From Verrucomicrobiota bacterium (GTDB lineage: Bacteria > Verrucomicrobiota > Verrucomicrobiia > Verrucomicrobiales > DEV007), in the NCBI GenBank assembly GCA_018970725.1, contig JAGWVU010000012.1:1-64000 (forward strand): a DNA stretch of 64,000 bases, given 5' to 3'. Within the stretch, counting starts at the first letter, position 1. Every line of letters starts with the position of its first letter. A model generated the notes under the pieces. It worked only from the letters and a program-made list of their open reading frames with translations. It was not told the DNA's origin and made no database searches. This document shows positions 54,591-63,608 of this stretch, in pieces. Both the position numbers and the translations under genes were made by a program.

Positions 54591-55996
54591 CTCACCGCAT
54601 CTTCGTCAGGGGGGCCTGCCTCGTCGCCTTGACAGTCACATCGGCGGCGGCGGGCCGCACCTTCGAGGTCGGCCCCGGGCGCGCCCTCCCGGCGATCGGT
54701 CAGGTTCCCTGGGAAAGCCTGCAGCCGGGGGATGTCGTTCGCATTCACTGGCGGCCCGAGCCTTATCGCGAAAAGTGGAACATCTCCACGCCGGGAACGG
54801 CGGACGCGCCGATCCGCGTCGTTGGCGTTCCCGACCCGAAGGGTGGTTTGCCCGTCATCGACGGCCAGGATGCGCTCACTCGTCCGGACCTCGACTTTCC
54901 GGGGCAGGCCCGGGCCCTCATCAGGGTGGGTTGCCCGAACGGCCCGGAGGGGAGTGTCCCGCCGGTGCCGGCCCACGTCGTCATCGAGCATCTCGAAATC
55001 CGCGGTGCGCGGGTGCCAAACCGGTTCACCGGGCGCAACGGCATCGCTCCCTACCTGAAACACGCGGCCGGCATTTACATCGCCCAGGGAAGCCATGTAA
55101 CCATCCGTGGATGCGTCATCCACGACTGCGGGAACGGGCTGATGTCGAGCGGCGCGGAGACTTTGGTCGAGTCCTGCCATATCTTCGGCAACGGAAACCC
55201 GGGCAGCCTTTACGAGCACAACGTATACACCAGCTCATCCGGGATGGTTTTCCAATCCAACCGTCTCGGACTTCTTCGGGACGGTTCCCCCGGAAACAAC
55301 TTCAAGGATCGTTCCGCCGGATTGATCGTTCGATACAACTGGATCGAGGGAGGAAACCGCCAGCTCGACCTCGTGGACGCCAACGACCATCACGCTCCTC
55401 TCTCAAGGGAAGCACGCTACCGGGAGACCTTGGTTTATGGCAATATCCTCGTCGAGCCCGCTGAGGCGGGGAACAGCCAGATCATCCACTACGGCGGGGA
55501 TTCCGGAGAAGAGGAGTTTTATCGCAGGGGCATTCTCCGCCTGTATGGCAACACCATCCTTTCCTTCCGGCAGGGTCCCACGACCTTGATCCGTTTCGCG
55601 GGAGGCGGAGCGGTGGCGGATTGCCGGAACAATATCGTCTGGCTGGCGCATGCGTCAGGACGCATGCATCTCGGTTCCGGGGATGGCCGGATTCTTCTGG
55701 CCGGAAACTGGCTCCCGGAGCGCGTGACCCCATCTTTTGGAGTCGGCCACGCCCCGGTCGTGCAGGGCTTCATGGAAGCACGAAAGGGCGGGGATCCAGG
55801 CTTTCTGGCCGCCGACCGCGCCGACTTCCGCCTGCGCAGCCGGGGAGCCCCCTGTGCCGGCCTGTCCGTCCCTCTGCCGGCTGATTTTTTGCAAGCCCAC
55901 GGGATCGCCTTTCAGTATCACCCGCACGGCCCCCTCACCGCGCGCCCGGCGGAAACCCTGACACTTCCCGGCGCCATGGTTGCAACGGCGGACTGA
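54587..55996 (+). CDS. secreted right-handed beta-helix protein
   Basis: From the ATG at 54587 the product is 469 residues, with a signal peptide (CLVALTVTSAAAG). The body is a parallel beta-helix of short repeats: HVVIEHLEIRG, HVTIRGCVIHDCGNGL, TLVESCHIFGNGNPG, GLIVRYNWIEGGNRQLDLVD, ETLVYGNILVEP. The fold is that of pectate lyases and polysaccharide-modifying or sugar-binding proteins. It overlaps the aminotransferase stop by four bases, so it is translated from the same message, an odd neighbour for a secreted protein. The substrate and catalytic residues are not identifiable. Confidence 0.82.
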   Translation: MTHRIFVRGACLVALTVTSAAAGRTFEVGPGRALPAIGQVPWESLQPGDVVRIHWRPEPYREKWNISTPGTADAPIRVVGVPDPKGGLPVIDGQDALTRPDLDFPGQARALIRVGCPNGPEGSVPPVPAHVVIEHLEIRGARVPNRFTGRNGIAPYLKHAAGIYIAQGSHVTIRGCVIHDCGNGLMSSGAETLVESCHIFGNGNPGSLYEHNVYTSSSGMVFQSNRLGLLRDGSPGNNFKDRSAGLIVRYNWIEGGNRQLDLVDANDHHAPLSREARYRETLVYGNILVEPAEAGNSQIIHYGGDSGEEEFYRRGILRLYGNTILSFRQGPTTLIRFAGGGAVADCRNNIVWLAHASGRMHLGSGDGRILLAGNWLPERVTPSFGVGHAPVVQGFMEARKGGDPGFLAADRADFRLRSRGAPCAGLSVPLPADFLQAHGIAFQYHPHGPLTARPAETLTLPGAMVATAD

Positions 55997-56004
55997 ACCT
56001 CCGC

Positions 56005-57474
56005 TCACTGGCCGGACGGGATTTCGTTCAGCGTGTAGTATCCGGTCGGGTGAAGCACCGCGCGCCCCGCCCGGCTGCGGAGACCGGCGACCGAAAGTTC
56101 GTGGACGTGCCCTTGGGTCAAGGGCTGGACCGAGAGATCGATGGTCAGGCCGTCAGCGGAGACGCCCGCCACCTCGACGACCGGTGAAACCCGATCCACT
56201 TCCGGTGATCCATAGGCCCCGCGATAGAGGTAGGTATAGGCAGCCATCTGAAAACTTGAAGCCACGGCCGTAGCGGGATCGACGGGCTCGGTGAGACGCA
56301 GTTGAAACCCGTCCGGCCGGGCCCGCATCTCCAAAACCTCGAAGGGCACCTTGCCCGTCCAGCGGACCCGCTCGAGCGACTCCGGTTTTCCCCCCCGGGC
56401 TCCCCAGCCGCGGTCGGAACCGCCGGTGAAGAGCGTCCCATCCTCCGCGAGCCGCACCGCGATGTTCCCGGATTGGAAGCCGTTGAGGAAAGAGAAGGCC
56501 GCCCCCTGCCACACGCCGTTGACCTCTTCCAGAAACACGCGCTGCACTTGGGAAAACGTCTGTTCGCCGACGAGAAGCTGCCCTTTGAAGGGGCCGAACT
56601 TTTCGTTCTCGATCAGGGCGATGCCTGTTGGCGAGTGTCCCAGTTTTCCGTGAGGGAGAACCACGGCGGGAGGAACAAACTCCGGAATCCGCTTCCTTTC
56701 CGAGACAATCCTGGTCTCCGTGAGGGTCGGGTAGGTCGGCGGCCCACCAATGGCACCACCGGTGAACGGGAAAAAGATGTTCCCGTTGGGGTTACCTTGG
56801 AAGGAACCGACTTTTACATGCTTGAGCGATGAACTGCCATTCCATGCTCCCTGGTTGTCAGTATAGAAAACCTCACCTTCCGGTCCAAATCCGATGCCGC
56901 CCGGGGACCGCACCCCGCAAGCCGTGGGAATGACCTTGCCGTCGGGCGTGATTCGCAGGACCCATCCGCGATAGAGCGACTCCGCGGTGAAGGAACCTGT
57001 CAGGCAGAGCACGACCCAAAGATTGCCTTCCTTGTCGTGACGGGAACCGAAGGCGTATTCATGGTAGTCGCCCTTGATCCCCCAACCGTCACTGACACAC
57101 TCGAAAAGATCGGCCGATCCGTCGCCATCCTCGTCTTTCATCCGGGTGACCTCGGGCCGCTGCGTTGCATAAAGCCAACCGTCCTTCCATGAAAGGCCGA
57201 GCGGCTCGTGGAGATAACGGGCAAAGAGGGACCACTGCGGAGTGCTCCCTTCGTAGGCTCCGCTTCCAATCCAAATTTCACCCCGGCGCGTGGAGAGGGC
57301 GATCTTCCGGTCCGGCAACAACTCCAACGCCCCGACCTCGAAAAGGGTGTCTGCCGGAGTCGCCAACCGGGTGATGGGATAATACAAGGCTTCCTCAGCC
57401 GGTTGCGCCCCGGACACCGGCCGCAGGCTGACAAGGCCCAAAAGAAACAGAATGAGAGTCGCTCGTCGCTTCAT
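56005..57474 (-). CDS. secreted dehydrogenase-like beta-propeller (glucose/sorbosone dehydrogenase type)
   Basis: A 489-residue protein with a signal peptide (LILFLLGLVSLRPVSG). The propeller resembles soluble PQQ-glucose/sorbosone dehydrogenases and the membrane-bound dehydrogenase domains common in this phylum: FEVGALELLPDRKIALSTRRG, PGGIGFGPEGEVFYTDNQGAW and FPFTGGAIGGPP. A small beta-domain follows (LRLTEPVDPATAV, DLSVQPLTQGHVHELSVAGL). It lies 12 bases downstream of an azurin-PA14 gene on the same strand, which makes electron transfer to a blue copper protein plausible. PQQ ligands cannot be confirmed by eye. Confidence 0.83.
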   Translation of the reverse strand: MKRRATLILFLLGLVSLRPVSGAQPAEEALYYPITRLATPADTLFEVGALELLPDRKIALSTRRGEIWIGSGAYEGSTPQWSLFARYLHEPLGLSWKDGWLYATQRPEVTRMKDEDGDGSADLFECVSDGWGIKGDYHEYAFGSRHDKEGNLWVVLCLTGSFTAESLYRGWVLRITPDGKVIPTACGVRSPGGIGFGPEGEVFYTDNQGAWNGSSSLKHVKVGSFQGNPNGNIFFPFTGGAIGGPPTYPTLTETRIVSERKRIPEFVPPAVVLPHGKLGHSPTGIALIENEKFGPFKGQLLVGEQTFSQVQRVFLEEVNGVWQGAAFSFLNGFQSGNIAVRLAEDGTLFTGGSDRGWGARGGKPESLERVRWTGKVPFEVLEMRARPDGFQLRLTEPVDPATAVASSFQMAAYTYLYRGAYGSPEVDRVSPVVEVAGVSADGLTIDLSVQPLTQGHVHELSVAGLRSRAGRAVLHPTGYYTLNEIPSGQ

Positions 57475-57486
57475 CGGAATCTGTAG

Positions 57487-59172
57487 TTACTTCCCCGCGG
57501 CCCCCCGCCCTCCAATTACCGAAGTCCATCGGTAGTGAATCCTGAGTTCTCCCGGGGACGTGATGGCCACGAGAAGCTCCTGTCCGCCCTCGCCCGGGCG
57601 GAGTTGCGTTTGCCCGCCCTCGACCCGGATGGCAATGGGTCCGGCGGGGTAAAAGCCACTCTCGTCCGCCTCGCCTTGAACAAGGGCAATCCGTTGCATC
57701 GTCCGCGGCTCGTCCGCCCCGCTGAAGGTCAGCACCCGGAGCAGTCCCTCGACGCCGCCGGGCCCCGGCTCAGGCTCGGAACGATCGGTCACGACCATCC
57801 CCCGAAAACGGAAGCGGAACTCCGGAAACCGGTGCTGGTCCAATCGATAGCCGAGAAACTGATAATCCGGATTCGGCAGCTTCAGATCGATCTCCCGTTG
57901 CGGATCCGGAACATCCTTCTCGGATTTGATCTTCCCGATGGAGAAAGCCCTCCAGCCTTCCTCCGGGTTGGACAGAATCTGGAGGGGATATCCTTTGGCC
58001 GGGGCGGCCACGTCAAAACCCATCGGCGGTTGATCCCCCACCCCGCGCCCGCTCCAGTGGCGGCCGGCGTCCATGAAAGCACCGCGCCAGAGGAGCGCAA
58101 GATTGCAGACGTCCGCGTCCCAGCAAAGATTGACGCCGCCCGGATAGCCGACACCGATCCCGCGGGGGGAGCTTCCCAGGATGAAATTTCGATACAACAC
58201 CGCCTCGCCCTCCTTGACCGGACGCAGGGCGATCACCGGCAGAGGCTGATCTTTCTTGTTGAACGACGAAGGGGCCTCGCGGCTGAACTGGATCAAGCCA
58301 CCCTTTTTCCGCTTTGCGGCGAGGGCCAGGGCTTCTCCTCCGGCGGCCTCGAAATACTGAAGCCGCAGGCTATGCCGTCCTTTCGTGAGCTTGAGCTTTT
58401 TCGACACCGTCTTCGGGGGATGAATCCCGTTGTTCTCCAGCTCCCCTTCCCCGTCCAGAATCAGTCTCGAACCGTCGTCGGAACCGAGAAAAAACTCGTA
58501 TTCATCATCGGTCTCCACCTCCAGCGTCCCCTCGAAAACGAGGGCGAACCGGTCCGGCTTCCGCTTCCCGATGACATCGAGCGAAATCATCCCGTCCGGC
58601 ACCAGACCGGAAGCCAACGGGGTGAGTGAACCAAAGTCGGGAAGACTCGACCAATCCCCCTCATAAAGCTGATAACGCAGATCCTTGAACGCTGGCTTGG
58701 CCTGACGCACCTTCATGATGCCGTTCATGATGGTCGCATGGCCCGGCACGGTGCAAACAAAGGGATAATCCGCCGCCTTTTCCGGGGCGACGAAATACAA
58801 GTCCTCGGAAACTTTGGGATCGAGCAAGCGACTGGCAGCGAGCACCTTCGAGGAATCCCCGGGCATCCAACCCCGTGCCAGGGCCGCCTCTCCTTCCGCC
58901 CAAATCTCCTGGGCAAAGGCGAGACCGGCGGCCGGGTTGCCCTCGGACCTGAGCAGAACCAGGTTGTGTTGCAAACCATCCTCGTTCTCCACCCGCAGCT
59001 TCACCCGGGCTCCGGGCGCCACGGTGAATTCCGTGAGGTTGTAGCGCATGGTCCCTTCCGTGGTTTTCACGATCACCAGGGCATCCGGCGCGGCGGACCA
59101 CTCGGGCGGCTCGGCCTTCACCCTGTCCCCCCAACCCAACAACACAACCACAATGACGCAGAGACGATTCAT
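57487..59172 (-). CDS. azurin-like copper protein fused to PA14 domain
   Basis: From the ATG at 59172 the product is 561 residues. A signal peptide (VIVVVLLGWGDRVKA) is followed by a cupredoxin domain with all type-1 copper ligands: His69 (GLQHNLVLL) and the CTVPGHATIM loop with Cys140, His145 and Met149, which matches the azurin loop in spacing. Residues about 165-300 are PA14-like (YQLYEGDWSSLPDF, DEYEFFLGSDDGSRLILDGE), a carbohydrate-binding type. The rest is a beta-rich C-terminal domain of unknown family. It is just upstream of the dehydrogenase-like propeller gene on the same strand, suggesting an electron acceptor bound at a glycan surface. Confidence 0.88.
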   Translation of the reverse strand: MNRLCVIVVVLLGWGDRVKAEPPEWSAAPDALVIVKTTEGTMRYNLTEFTVAPGARVKLRVENEDGLQHNLVLLRSEGNPAAGLAFAQEIWAEGEAALARGWMPGDSSKVLAASRLLDPKVSEDLYFVAPEKAADYPFVCTVPGHATIMNGIMKVRQAKPAFKDLRYQLYEGDWSSLPDFGSLTPLASGLVPDGMISLDVIGKRKPDRFALVFEGTLEVETDDEYEFFLGSDDGSRLILDGEGELENNGIHPPKTVSKKLKLTKGRHSLRLQYFEAAGGEALALAAKRKKGGLIQFSREAPSSFNKKDQPLPVIALRPVKEGEAVLYRNFILGSSPRGIGVGYPGGVNLCWDADVCNLALLWRGAFMDAGRHWSGRGVGDQPPMGFDVAAPAKGYPLQILSNPEEGWRAFSIGKIKSEKDVPDPQREIDLKLPNPDYQFLGYRLDQHRFPEFRFRFRGMVVTDRSEPEPGPGGVEGLLRVLTFSGADEPRTMQRIALVQGEADESGFYPAGPIAIRVEGGQTQLRPGEGGQELLVAITSPGELRIHYRWTSVIGGRGAAGK

Positions 59173-59223
59173 GTCTAACACGATGCGAAGTTCACCCCGG
59201 GTGATGCAACCGACCAAGCCCGC

Positions 59224-60351
59224 TCAGCGGATCAGGCCCCAGTGACGATTGAAGGGCCAATACACCACCATGGCGCGGCCCACCAGATTGGCTTCAGGGA
59301 CCGGTCCCCAGCCCCGGCTGTCGTAGCTATTGAAACTGTTGTCCCCCATCGCCATATACTGCCCGTCGCGCAGATCGAGGCTCGAGATTCCCTGATAACC
59401 ACGATAGCCGTCGGTCAGGCTCATCACCCGCCGCGGCCCAAACTCCTTGGCCGGCTCCCCGTTGACCATGAGCATCGGCTCGCGGACCACAATCGAATCG
59501 CCCGGCAAACCGACCAACCTCTTGATGTAGTGAATGCTCCCCATTCGCGGATCCTCCATCGAAATCCCCCGGATCCCCTTCGTGGTGAACACGAAAACCT
59601 CACCCCGGCCCGGCGGAAGGAAGTGATAGGAGAACTTGTCCACGATCACCTGATCACCTGAATCGATGTAGCCCCTTGCGATCACCTGTCCCTTGCGCAC
59701 CGGCGTGGGTTGACGCACCATCCAGCGCCCTCCCATGCGTTCCACCGCGGGCAACCATTCAAGGATCCCAAAATCCTCGAGCACCCGGCGCGGAGGGCCG
59801 GGCATGTCATAATTCCCCCGCTGACCCACCAAACGGGTCCGGGTGAAAAACTTGAGGAGGGTATAGGTCTCGACCCCAACGATTTCGTCATCCTCCCTCG
59901 CCACCACGTTCACCCAGGAACGGCCCAGACGCACCAAGTCCACCATCCGGATCATCGGATTCGGTGCCTTCTCCTGGGTATCACGGGTCGAGTGTGCGAT
60001 GATCCCGTTCAGGGTCGGCTGCATCGATCCGGTGGGAATTTTGAAAGGTTGCGCGATGTAGGCGCGGATGCCGAGCGCGATGGCGATGGCGACGAAAAAG
60101 ACTTCGATGTTCTCGGCCACAGCGGAACTCCGGTAATCCGGACCGGCCCCCTCGCAGGTTTTCGTGAGTTCCTCACCGAGGTGCTTGAGCTTCTTTTCGT
60201 CCCGGGCGGAAATGGCGGCGGTGTATTGGCGGGCCAGATCCTCGATGGCCTCGAGTTTGGCGGCAGGCAGGAGATCCCGTCGATAATTGATAAAGCGCCG
60301 GACTCCCTTGAGCAACAACTCGGCGTCCTTGATGGATTTGGGTTTGAACAT
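59224..60351 (-). CDS. lepB: signal peptidase I, with long insertion
   Basis: A 375-residue membrane peptidase that removes signal peptides at the periplasmic face. The membrane helix (VFFVAIAIALGIRAYIA) leads into box B with nucleophile Ser109 (QPFKIPTGSMQPTL). The general base Lys277 sits in HYIKRLVGLPGDSI, and box E is MAMGDNSFNSYDSRGWG. Ser-to-Lys spacing is about 168 residues against 55 in E. coli, so roughly 110 extra residues (about 120-230) lie in the periplasmic domain. The N-terminal 80 residues are a charged coil. It is 21 bases after lepA, the same order as in E. coli. Confidence 0.94.
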   Translation of the reverse strand: MFKPKSIKDAELLLKGVRRFINYRRDLLPAAKLEAIEDLARQYTAAISARDEKKLKHLGEELTKTCEGAGPDYRSSAVAENIEVFFVAIAIALGIRAYIAQPFKIPTGSMQPTLNGIIAHSTRDTQEKAPNPMIRMVDLVRLGRSWVNVVAREDDEIVGVETYTLLKFFTRTRLVGQRGNYDMPGPPRRVLEDFGILEWLPAVERMGGRWMVRQPTPVRKGQVIARGYIDSGDQVIVDKFSYHFLPPGRGEVFVFTTKGIRGISMEDPRMGSIHYIKRLVGLPGDSIVVREPMLMVNGEPAKEFGPRRVMSLTDGYRGYQGISSLDLRDGQYMAMGDNSFNSYDSRGWGPVPEANLVGRAMVVYWPFNRHWGLIR

Positions 60352-60372
60352 GGTGATGGGATCCGCTCGAAT

Positions 60373-62178
60373 TCAGTCCGAGGTGCTGCTTTTCAGCACC
60401 TCGATGAAGGCCTCTTGCGGGATATTCACGCGCCCGATCGCCTTCATCTTTTTCTTTCCCTCTTTTTGTTTCTCCAGAAGTTTCCGCTTCCGCGTGATAT
60501 CGCCACCGTAACACTTTGCGGTCACGTTCTTGCGCAGGGCGGAAATGCTTTCCCGGGCAATCACCTTGGCGCCGATCGCTGCTTGAATCGGGACTTGGAA
60601 CAATTGGCGTGGGATGACTTCCTTAAGACGTTTCGCCAGATCCCGCCCGCGGGACTCCGCCTTCTCACGGTGCACGATGGTGGAGAAGGCATCGACCGGT
60701 TCCCCGTTGATGAGGATGTCCATCTTCACGAGACTGGAGGGTTGGGTGCCGGCATGCTCGTAGTCCATCGAGCCGTAGCCGCGGGTGGAACTCTTCAGCT
60801 TGTCGTTGAAATCGACGAGGATCTCGTTCAACGGCAGCATCGCGGTCAGCATCACCCGCGTGCCGTCCAGCGTCTCAGTGTGATCGACCCAACCCCGCTT
60901 TTCCGCGACCAGTTGGAGCACTTCGCCGATGTAGTCGTTCGGCACCATGATGAACGCCTTGACGAGCGGTTCCCGAATCTCCTCGATCGTTCCGGGGTCC
61001 GGCCAGAGCGTGGGGTTGTCGACGTGGAGTTCCTGCCCGTTGGAAAGCGTCAACTCGTAAACGACCCCGGGGTAAGTGGAGATCACGTCCATGTTGAACT
61101 CACGGCGGAGACGTTCCTGAACGATCTCCATGTGCAGCAGTCCGAGGAATCCACAACGAAAGCCGAAGCCGAGGGCCGCCGAACTCTCCGCCGTGAAGGT
61201 GAAGGCCGCGTCGTTGATCTGCAGTTTGCCAACCGCGGCCTTGAGCGACTCGAAATCGTCGGTGCTGACCGGATAAATGCCGCTGAAGACCATCGGTTGG
61301 ATCTCCTTGAACCCGGGCAGGGGCTCCGGCGCTGGTTTCGCCGTCTCGGTGATGGTATCGCCGATTTTCACCTCCGACGGCGATTTCATGTTGGCGATGA
61401 TGTAACCGACGTCCCCGTTGACGAGTTCGCCGAGTTTGGTCATGCGCGGGGTGAAGACACCGACTTCCTTGACCTCGTAGGTCTTGCCGGTGCTCATCAT
61501 GGTGATTTTGGTGCCCTTCGCGATCCGTCCCGAGAAGAGCCGCACGTAGGAAACCACGCCGCGATAGCTGTCGTAAACGCTGTCAAAGACACTGGCCCGG
61601 AGCAGCGTGTCCGCAGGTTCTGGGGGCGGAGGCACCCGTTCGATGACCGCTTCGAGAATGTCCACGATGCCAATCCCCATCTTGCCGCTCGCTTGGATTG
61701 CCTCCTCCGCCGGCATCTGGAGAATGTCCTCGAGCTGGTGGTTGATGCGCGGGATATCGGCGGCCGGCAGATCGACCTTGTTGATCACCGGAATGACCAC
61801 CAGTTTCTGCTGGTGCGCGAGGTTCACGTTGGCCAGCGTCTGCGCCTCGACCCCTTGGGCGGCATCGATGAGAAGGAGCGCCCCCTCGCAGGCGGCCAGG
61901 CTCCGGCTCACCTCGTAGGAGAAATCGACGTGCCCGGGGGTATCCAACAGGTTCAGCTTGTAGACCTTCCCGTCCCTCGAGGGGTAGGACATGGTCACCG
62001 GGTGCGACTTGATCGTGATCCCGCGCTCGCGCTCCAGGTCCATCGAGTCCAGCAACTGATCCTGCTGCTCCCGCTCGGCCACCGTCCGGGTGACCTCGAG
62101 CAGCCGGTCTGAAAGCGTCGTCTTCCCGTGGTCGATGTGGGCGATGATCGAAAAGTTACGGGTGAGTTCGGTTCCCAT
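60373..62178 (-). CDS. lepA: elongation factor 4 (LepA)
   Basis: A 601-residue translational GTPase. The G domain has [15 protein letters not shown] (G1), [10 protein letters not shown] (G2), DTPGHVDF (G3) and INKVDLP (G4). The LepA-specific C-terminal domain is present ([21 protein letters not shown], core [18 protein letters not shown]; the end [16 protein letters not shown]). It remodels stalled ribosomes. The ATG at 62178 fits the conserved start; 53 upstream codons are discarded. A good promoter-like pair lies just upstream (62196-62224). Confidence 0.97.
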   Translation of the reverse strand: MGTELTRNFSIIAHIDHGKTTLSDRLLEVTRTVAEREQQDQLLDSMDLERERGITIKSHPVTMSYPSRDGKVYKLNLLDTPGHVDFSYEVSRSLAACEGALLLIDAAQGVEAQTLANVNLAHQQKLVVIPVINKVDLPAADIPRINHQLEDILQMPAEEAIQASGKMGIGIVDILEAVIERVPPPPEPADTLLRASVFDSVYDSYRGVVSYVRLFSGRIAKGTKITMMSTGKTYEVKEVGVFTPRMTKLGELVNGDVGYIIANMKSPSEVKIGDTITETAKPAPEPLPGFKEIQPMVFSGIYPVSTDDFESLKAAVGKLQINDAAFTFTAESSAALGFGFRCGFLGLLHMEIVQERLRREFNMDVISTYPGVVYELTLSNGQELHVDNPTLWPDPGTIEEIREPLVKAFIMVPNDYIGEVLQLVAEKRGWVDHTETLDGTRVMLTAMLPLNEILVDFNDKLKSSTRGYGSMDYEHAGTQPSSLVKMDILINGEPVDAFSTIVHREKAESRGRDLAKRLKEVIPRQLFQVPIQAAIGAKVIARESISALRKNVTAKCYGGDITRKRKLLEKQKEGKKKMKAIGRVNIPQEAFIEVLKSSTSD

Positions 62179-62195
62179 GGTGGCGAAAGGAGGGG

Positions 62196-62224
62196 ATACT
62201 AGGTGGAGATTGCGGCCTTGGCAA
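62196..62224 (-). promoter_or_regulatory. sigma-70 promoter for lepA
   Basis: On the minus strand TTGCCA (62219-62224) is separated by 17 bases from TAGTAT (62196-62201), the best consensus match in the window. The lepA ATG is 17 bases beyond the -10, so the leader is about 10 bases. The divergent gltX gene starts at 62294, leaving 115 bases between the two starts. A 6-bp palindrome (CCCTGC/GCAGGG, 62244-62258) lies between the promoter and gltX. Confidence 0.62.
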
Positions 62225-62293
62225 ATTTCCCGACTGAGAGCTTCCCTGCGATGCAGGGTTGAATCCGGCGGAGTCGCGCGCATGGTGGCGGGG

Positions 62294-63598
62294 ATGAGTT
62301 CCGTCCGAGTCCGTTTTGCCCCCTCCCCTACCGGCATGCTTCACGTGGGAGGGGCCCGCACCGCCCTCTTCAACTGGCTCTTCGCGCGGCACCACTCGGG
62401 CACGTTCATCCTCCGGGTGGAGGATACCGACCAGCAACGGAACACGCCGGAAGCGAACGAAGCGATTTTCAGCGGACTCACCTGGCTAGGTCTCGATTGG
62501 GACGAGGGCCCCAACCGGGGCGGTTCCCACGGTCCCTACCGCCAGAGCGAGCGCACCGGGATTTACGAGCGCTACCTCGCCAAGCTCCAGGACTCGGGCG
62601 CAACCTACTCCGACGAGTCCGGAGCGATCCGTTTCCGGTGCCCCAACAGCCCCCGTCGCATCGCTGATCTGATCTGTGGCGACACCCACTTCGAGCAACG
62701 CAGCGAGCCCGACATGACGGTGCGTCGCGCCGACGGCTCGTTCATCTTCCATTTCGTGAACGTGGTCGATGACATCGAGATGGGTGTGACCCATGTCATC
62801 CGGGGTGAGGATCACCTGTCCAACACGCCGCGTCACCTCGACCTCTACGAGGCGTTCCGGGTCGAGCCGCCCCGCTTCGCCCACATCCCCCTGATCCTGA
62901 ACGAGAACGGCTCCAAAATGAGCAAGCGGGACGAAGGAGCCAGCGTGGCTGAATACCGCGCCGCCGGTTACCATCCAACTGGCGTGCTGAATTACCTCGC
63001 CCTGCTCGGTTGGTCTCCCAAGGAGGACCGGGAAATCTTTCCGCTCGAGGAACTTGTCACCCGCTTCAGTCTCGAGGGCATCACCCGCGGCAATGCGAAA
63101 TTCAGCCTCGAAAAATGCGGGTGGATCAGCGGTCAGTATTTTCATGGGATGGATCCGGAACCGCTTCGGGAGGTCCTCCTTCCCTTCCTCGCCACCGCAG
63201 GTCTTGAAACTCCGGCCGACCAACTGCCGGACGCCCTCCTGCTCGAACTCCGCACCAAGATCCGCACGCTTTCGGATGCGGTCCCGCTCCTCCTTCCCCT
63301 CTTGGTCGACGTCTTTCCGGTCGAAGCCGCCGCCGCAGCCAAGTTGGCCTCCCAAGGAGATCCCTCCCCCCTCCTCCGCGCCCTTGCCACTTCATTTGCC
63401 GAGGAATCCTCCTGGCAACCCGCCGGTCTGGAGGCGGCCATCGGTCGTGCCGCGGAACGATTGGGCCTAAAAAAAGGTGCCCTCATGTTTCCCTGCAGGG
63501 TCGCCCTCACCGGGCAATCCGGCGGATTCGGCCTGACTCTCGTTCTCGAGCGGCTCGGGCGCGAACGCAGCCTCGAGCGCCTCGGTCGTTTCCCTTGA
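62294..63598 (+). CDS. gltX: glutamyl-tRNA synthetase
   Basis: A 434-residue class I synthetase that charges tRNA-Glu. The first signature is [20 protein letters not shown] (HIGH equivalent HVGG), then [12 protein letters not shown], and the ATP-binding [26 protein letters not shown] is also typical. The C-terminal anticodon-binding part is shorter than in the E. coli enzyme (471 aa), so it may be of the type that also charges tRNA-Gln. I start at ATG 62294 (alternative 62282); the in-frame sequence upstream to 62090 overlaps lepA and is not protein-like. aroE follows after 10 bases. Confidence 0.95.
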   Translation: MSSVRVRFAPSPTGMLHVGGARTALFNWLFARHHSGTFILRVEDTDQQRNTPEANEAIFSGLTWLGLDWDEGPNRGGSHGPYRQSERTGIYERYLAKLQDSGATYSDESGAIRFRCPNSPRRIADLICGDTHFEQRSEPDMTVRRADGSFIFHFVNVVDDIEMGVTHVIRGEDHLSNTPRHLDLYEAFRVEPPRFAHIPLILNENGSKMSKRDEGASVAEYRAAGYHPTGVLNYLALLGWSPKEDREIFPLEELVTRFSLEGITRGNAKFSLEKCGWISGQYFHGMDPEPLREVLLPFLATAGLETPADQLPDALLLELRTKIRTLSDAVPLLLPLLVDVFPVEAAAAAKLASQGDPSPLLRALATSFAEESSWQPAGLEAAIGRAAERLGLKKGALMFPCRVALTGQSGGFGLTLVLERLGRERSLERLGRFP

Positions 63599-63608
63599 TC
63601 GCCACCCC

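Noticed and set aside
62244-62258. operator palindrome CCCTGC/GCAGGG before gltX
   Set aside because: Six-base arms are likely by chance in GC-rich DNA and no regulator is known to bind such a site here.
62179-62337. N-terminal extension of LepA
   Set aside because: LepA proteins start just before the G1 loop; the extension overlaps the divergent gltX 5' region.
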